36,697 bases of DNA, from NCBI GenBank assembly GCA_964505935.1, contig CAZDKX010000009.1:1-36697 (forward strand). The letters run 5' to 3'. Position 1 is the first letter of the stretch. The number at the start of each line of letters is the position of its first letter. The stretch is from JADGQM01 sp964505935. GTDB taxonomy: Bacteria > Desulfobacterota > Syntrophobacteria > Syntrophobacterales > Syntrophobacteraceae. The notes beneath the pieces were generated by a model. The model was not told the origin of the DNA. It worked only from the letters and a program-made list of their open reading frames with translations, and ran no database searches. A program made the position numbers and the translations under genes. Of the stretch, positions 33,613-36,697 are shown one piece after another.

Positions 33613-33682
33613 GATGGGCTGTGCCCACCGATGGGGTGGCATGTGGGCACGGCCCACCCTGCGCTCCCGTCAACCGTGACAC
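33579..33682. repeat. MITE-like repeat, copy 2 (left part)
   Basis: The unit begins GCGACTGTCCCATAACATCC, overlapping the last codons of the upstream gene, and continues with the inner palindrome (GATGGGCTGTGCCCACC ... GGGCACGGCCCACCCT) to GTCAACCGTGAC, as in copies 1 and 3. The expected right end appears only after an interruption, as TTCTTGGACGGTTTCC at about 33858-33873. Confidence 0.7.
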
Positions 33683-33687
33683 TAGTA

Positions 33688-33853
33688 CTCGTTAAGGCTG
33701 AGACCTTTAGTTCCGGAAGAAGTCTCTGTATAGTGGATTCCCGCCAGGAACTTGCGGGAATGACGCTTCAGCAACTGACACTCATCGTCATGCCCGCGTG
33801 CTTCTGGCGGGCATCCAGTGAGATGAAGAAGGAAACATCTCATCCTTAACGAG
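33688..33853. mobile_element. 166-bp non-coding element inserted in MITE copy 2
   Basis: CTCGTTAAGGCTGAGA (33688-33703) and TCTCATCCTTAACGAG (33838-33853) are inverted repeats identical at 15 of 16 positions. The interior holds two CCCGC...GCGGG hairpins of the family also seen at 2914-2983. It lies exactly where copies 1 and 3 of the surrounding repeat are continuous, so it is a nested insertion. No coding capacity and no clear target duplication. Confidence 0.65.
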
Positions 33854-33898
33854 CATATTCTTGGACGGTTTCCGGAGCTTTTTGGAGGAAGATGCGCG

Positions 33899-34279
33899 TT
33901 GAAGTTTAGGGTGCTTCTGGTAGATGATGAAAAAGAATTCGTCTTGACGCTGGCCGAGAGGATGCAGATGCGGGGATTCGACCCGGATGTTGCTTTCAGC
34001 GGTGAACAGGCCCTGGAAAAGCTCGCCAGAAACATTCCCGATGTCATGGTCCTTGACCTGAAGATGCCCGGGATCGACGGACTCGAAGTCCTGCGACGGG
34101 TCAAGAAGAGCCATCCCCGGGTCCAGGTGATCATCCTGACCGGACACGGATCGGAGCGCGACGAAGCGGCCGCACGCCGGCTGGGCGCTTTTGACCACCT
34201 TCAGAAGCCTGTTGATCTCAACGATCTGCTTCTGACTATGGAGCAAGCCTGCGAGGAAGATCGGGAGCATGCTACTTGA
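33899..34279 (+). CDS. Stand-alone CheY-like receiver protein
   Basis: A 126-residue single receiver domain with DDE at 9-11, phospho-acceptor Asp 53 (VMVLDLKMPGIDG), Thr 81 (IILTGHG) and Lys 103 (LQKPVD). It is most similar in wording to the receiver at the end of the kinase-BON fusion (LKMPGxDGLEVLRRVK, ILTGHGS), so the two probably share a partner or arose by duplication. Start is TTG 33899, set by GGAGG ten bases upstream; the nearer ATG is out of frame. A mobile element lies just upstream, so it may now be transcribed separately. Confidence 0.9.
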   Translation: MKFRVLLVDDEKEFVLTLAERMQMRGFDPDVAFSGEQALEKLARNIPDVMVLDLKMPGIDGLEVLRRVKKSHPRVQVIILTGHGSERDEAAARRLGAFDHLQKPVDLNDLLLTMEQACEEDREHAT

Positions 34280-34300
34280 GGGCTCCCCCTCCCATCGTAA

Positions 34301-34425
34301 GCAACTGTCCAAACACACCCATGCGGCTTTGGATGGTGAGCTGAGCCCACCGATGGGGCAGCGCGTGCGGGCACAACCCACTCTGCGCTCCTGTCAACCG
34401 TGGCAGTCATTTTGGGACGGTTCCT
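34301..34425. repeat. MITE-like repeat, copy 3
   Basis: It starts GCAACTGTCCAAACACACCC and ends TTTTGGGACGGTTCC, with an inner palindrome between GATGGTGAGCTGAGCCCACC and GGCACAACCCACTCT. It shares the left end, ATGCGG, CCGATGGGG and GTCAACCGTG blocks with copies 1 and 2. It separates two receiver genes. Confidence 0.72.
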
Positions 34426-34492
34426 GACGGCCACGGCGATTGTTCATCCGGCGCAGGGTACGTAGAGACGTTGGAACCCAAGGAGTTGATGC

Positions 34493-34924
34493 ATGAAGAT
34501 CAGAGTACTTCTCGTTGATGATGAAAAGGATTTCGCCGAGACTCTGGCGAACAGGCTCGAGGCCCGCAACCTCTCGGCAACCACAGCTGCCAATGGTGAC
34601 GAGGCGATCTCGGTCCTCAAGGCACAGGACGTCGACGTGGTCATTCTGGACATGGTCATGCCCGGAAGAAACGGGATTGAGGTTCTGCAGGAAATCAAAC
34701 AGCTCAAACCCCTCGTTCAGGTTATCCTGCTCACCGGGCATGCCACTGTGGCCTCGGCCATCGAAGGGATGACGAAGGGAGCCTTCTACTACCTCATGAA
34801 GCCGGCGGAAATGAAGACCCTTCTGCAAAAGATCGCCCACGCCTATCAACACAAAGCTGACCATGAGCATCGCATTCGCCAGGCGGAAATCGACCGGTTG
34901 CTCTACAGTGAGGTCGGGAGCTGA
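34493..34924 (+). CDS. Stand-alone receiver protein with short helical tail
   Basis: A 143-residue protein with a complete receiver (DDE 9-11, Asp 53 in VILDMVMPG, Thr 81 in ILLTGHA, Lys 103 in LMKPAE). A charged helical tail of about 25 residues (HKADHEHRIRQAEIDRLL) is absent from the other receivers and may mediate a contact. AAGGAG precedes ATG 34493. The stop codon lies inside a strong hairpin (34918-34939). It is the last signalling gene of the block. Confidence 0.92.
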   Translation: MKIRVLLVDDEKDFAETLANRLEARNLSATTAANGDEAISVLKAQDVDVVILDMVMPGRNGIEVLQEIKQLKPLVQVILLTGHATVASAIEGMTKGAFYYLMKPAEMKTLLQKIAHAYQHKADHEHRIRQAEIDRLLYSEVGS

Positions 34925-34939
34925 GCGTTCGCTCAGCTC
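34918..34939 (+). terminator. Hairpin overlapping the receiver stop codon
   Basis: GAGCTGAGCG (34918-34927) and CGCTCAGCTC (34930-34939) are perfect inverted repeats with two bases between. A weak T-run (GTTTTC) follows about ten bases later. It could terminate transcription after the signalling cluster. Confidence 0.45.
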
Positions 34940-35153
34940 GCCCGCTGTTTTCTGCAGCCATGATGAGATGATTTTCATTCTGGCCGTGTTTCAGCTTCTT
35001 CGAAAAGTTGCGAGTTACGAGCTACCAGTTGCAGTTGCCTGTCAACCGCAGTCCTTTTCATGTGTCTTCGGGTGTCGCGAGGCGACATGAGTTACTGCTC
35101 GGGACCTGCATAGCCACCACACCAGACGTGCTTTGGAGTTGGGAGTCGCTCGA

Positions 35154-36644
35154 GTGTTGAGGTTCATTTCGGAGCATAACGCAATTCTGCCCAGGATGCT
35201 GCTGTTCATGATCCTGATTGCATCGATGCCGGCGGCATGTATGGTTCGGACGGCACTGGTGGCAAAAGGGGAGGATATCCCTTCAGCCACGGTGATGCAC
35301 GGCGATGCCGCAGCGCAATGGCAGCCCGAAGCTCAACAAGGGCGTCAAGTTCTGGTCGAGGGACCGCTCACCGTGGAACGGGCCGTGGAGGAAGCCTTGC
35401 GGGCCAGTCCGGAGCTGGAGCAGATGCGGCAGCGCCTCAAGGCGGCGGCCGAACAGGTGCGCCAGGTCGAGGCGAGTTTCTATCCCCGCCTGGTCGTTTC
35501 CGAGGACTTCAACATTACCAATAATCCCGTCTTTGCCATGATGGACATCATCAATCAGCGGCGTTTTCGCACGGATATCGATTTCAACTCTCCCGGGGCG
35601 CAGCAGAATTTCGGGTCACGAGTGCGGGGGGAGTGGTCGCTTTTCGAGGGGGGCGGCCGGTGGTATGAGCGCAAGGCGGCCCTTGCCCAACAGCGATCCG
35701 TCAGTGCCGAATGGCAGGCAACCCGCAATCAGCTCGTGACCCGAGTGACCGAAATTTACTACCAGTGGCTGCAGGCGCTGGCTTTCATTGCTGTGGCGGA
35801 ACGGGCCTTTGAATCCTCCCAGACCGATGAACGCCTGGGGGAGGCTCGGATACGCGCCGAGACTGCGCTTCCCAGTGAGCTTTTGCGTCTCAGAGCACGC
35901 CGTGCCGAGTCCCATGGCAATCTGGTTACGGCCCAAACCAACGCCCTCAAACTGCAGGCCGGCCTGGAACGTCTCATGGCACGGCCCATCCAGCCCGCGG
36001 AGATGCCCGATCCCGGCATCGGCCCGGCACCACAAAGCGAGACCCCCTCTCAGGATGCCGACCGCTCCGTCGCTTTTGCCTTGAAGAATCGCCCGGAAAT
36101 GGCTGCTGTGCGCTCCCTCATTGAAGCCGCCAGAGCCCGCGTACGCTCTTCTCAGGGAGGCCTTTTGCCGCGTCTGGGCACCAATGTGGACTACCTGCTG
36201 GACTCGGAGAAGCTCGGCAGGTTTGCCGACAGCTGGTTCGTGGGCATCCAGGCGACCTGGCCCCTCTTTGAAGGCGGGTTGAGCGTCTCCCGCATCGAAG
36301 AAGCCCGCATCAGACTCAAGGAAATGGAAGCCCGCGGCGACCAGGTCGCCCTCGATATCGCGCTGGAAGTGAATCAGGCAACCTTGGCGGTGCGGGAAGC
36401 GGCCGAAAAAATTCGGGTGGCCGAAGAGCGCAAGACCTGGGCGGAAAAGGCCCTTGGAGAAGTACGGCAGATCTACTCCAGGCAGGCGGCGACGGTGGAT
36501 TCACTGCTGCAGGCGGAAGTCGCCTGGAACCAGGCGGAGGTGGCTTATACGGCGGCCCTCTATGAAGGCCGGATCGCGCAGGCGTTTCTCAGGAGAGCGC
36601 TGGGGGATTTTGCGGATGAGTTGAGAGTGGAGAGTAGCGAGTGA
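35154..36644 (+). CDS. TolC-family outer-membrane efflux protein
   Basis: The 496-residue protein has an N-terminal signal (hydrophobic PRMLLFMILIASMPAAC, possibly lipid-anchored) and two homologous outer-membrane-efflux repeats. These consist of long helices with Ala/Glu/Arg-rich heptads and the short beta segments FYPRLVVSEDF / SLFEGGGRW in the first half and GLLPRLGTNVDYL / PLFEGGLS in the second. TolC proteins form the outer-membrane exit duct for RND, ABC or MFS pumps; no inner-membrane or adaptor partner lies downstream in the window. GTG 35154 is preferred over TTG 35133 because GGGAG lies eight bases before it. Confidence 0.88.
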   Translation: MLRFISEHNAILPRMLLFMILIASMPAACMVRTALVAKGEDIPSATVMHGDAAAQWQPEAQQGRQVLVEGPLTVERAVEEALRASPELEQMRQRLKAAAEQVRQVEASFYPRLVVSEDFNITNNPVFAMMDIINQRRFRTDIDFNSPGAQQNFGSRVRGEWSLFEGGGRWYERKAALAQQRSVSAEWQATRNQLVTRVTEIYYQWLQALAFIAVAERAFESSQTDERLGEARIRAETALPSELLRLRARRAESHGNLVTAQTNALKLQAGLERLMARPIQPAEMPDPGIGPAPQSETPSQDADRSVAFALKNRPEMAAVRSLIEAARARVRSSQGGLLPRLGTNVDYLLDSEKLGRFADSWFVGIQATWPLFEGGLSVSRIEEARIRLKEMEARGDQVALDIALEVNQATLAVREAAEKIRVAEERKTWAEKALGEVRQIYSRQAATVDSLLQAEVAWNQAEVAYTAALYEGRIAQAFLRRALGDFADELRVESSE

Positions 36645-36697
36645 TGAGTGATGAGTAAAAAGCGAACCGCAGAATATCCAACAAGAAACCGCAGAAT
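36645..36697. other. Right-edge sequence
   Basis: After the tolC-like stop the text contains tandem GTGATGAGT units and two copies of AACCGCAGAAT (near 36664 and 36687), looking like intergenic repeat DNA. A frame from ATG 36651 is open to the edge but is too short to assign. Confidence 0.3.

Noticed and set aside
34980..34997. Sigma54 promoter (TGGCCGTGTTTCAGC) before the TolC-like gene
   Set aside because: GG-N10-GC is present but the rest of both elements matches poorly and the distance to the gene is long; such a loose match is expected by chance.

Overview
The window reads as a chromosomal segment of an anaerobic, probably sulfate-reducing or syntrophic member of Desulfobacterota (the former Deltaproteobacteria, Syntrophobacter-like). 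The clues are a TunR-type tungstate/molybdate regulator (a family described only from sulfate-reducing deltaproteobacteria), system II (ResB/CcsA) cytochrome c assembly, a multihaem cytochrome, NtrC-type sigma54 regulation and many stand-alone receiver proteins. No tRNA or rRNA gene lies inside, but the left edge carries tandem strong promoters and a boxA-like leader facing left, as expected just upstream of an rRNA operon.

Layout. 1-200: outward-facing rRNA-type promoters. 548-4931: resB, ccsA, tatB, tatC and rdgB, a compact housekeeping run for cytochrome maturation, Tat export and nucleotide-pool cleaning. 5286-8658: a decayed stretch with a sulP-STAS-cNMP pseudogene (one nonsense codon, two frameshifts), a small membrane ORF, and an ORF that joins a transposase N-terminus to a fragment of an RND efflux pump. 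8966-13489 (minus): a tungstate-uptake operon of an HTH/substrate-binding-domain regulator, a TupA-like lipoprotein, tupA, tupB and tupC. 13755-16244: divergent tunR and a MOT1-type oxyanion transporter, with a perfect 28-bp palindrome placed over the transporter promoter start region. 16286-16783: a receiver gene broken by a stop.

16747-22562: a ZraPSR-like envelope or metal stress system. A minus-strand operon (small periplasmic Spy/ZraP-like protein, histidine kinase, NtrC-type regulator, pentahaem cytochrome with an in-frame TGA) is divergent from a second ZraP-like gene. The divergent region has two related 18-bp palindromes between two sigma54-like promoters. A third sigma54-like promoter precedes the next operon (thioredoxin, CcdA, broken DUF1573 gene, DUF318/ArsP-like permease, CxxC mini-thioredoxin, DGC-domain protein; 22923-26878), so one regulator plausibly drives all three units.

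27307-36644: a signalling and transport block: Cache-type histidine kinase, receiver, SulP transporter with a large loop insertion and a STAS domain, a cytidylate-kinase-like/BON/receiver fusion, a kinase-like protein with a phospho-acceptor H-box but no recognisable ATP-binding motifs, two more receivers and a TolC-family outer-membrane protein. This SulP-centred, receiver-rich block is the best candidate here for an undescribed system. Three copies of a MITE-like repeat are spread through 22.8-34.4 kb, and one copy is itself interrupted by a different repeat with its own terminal inverted repeats. At least four genes carry frameshifts or in-frame stops, which means either local gene decay or imperfect sequence; raw reads would decide.
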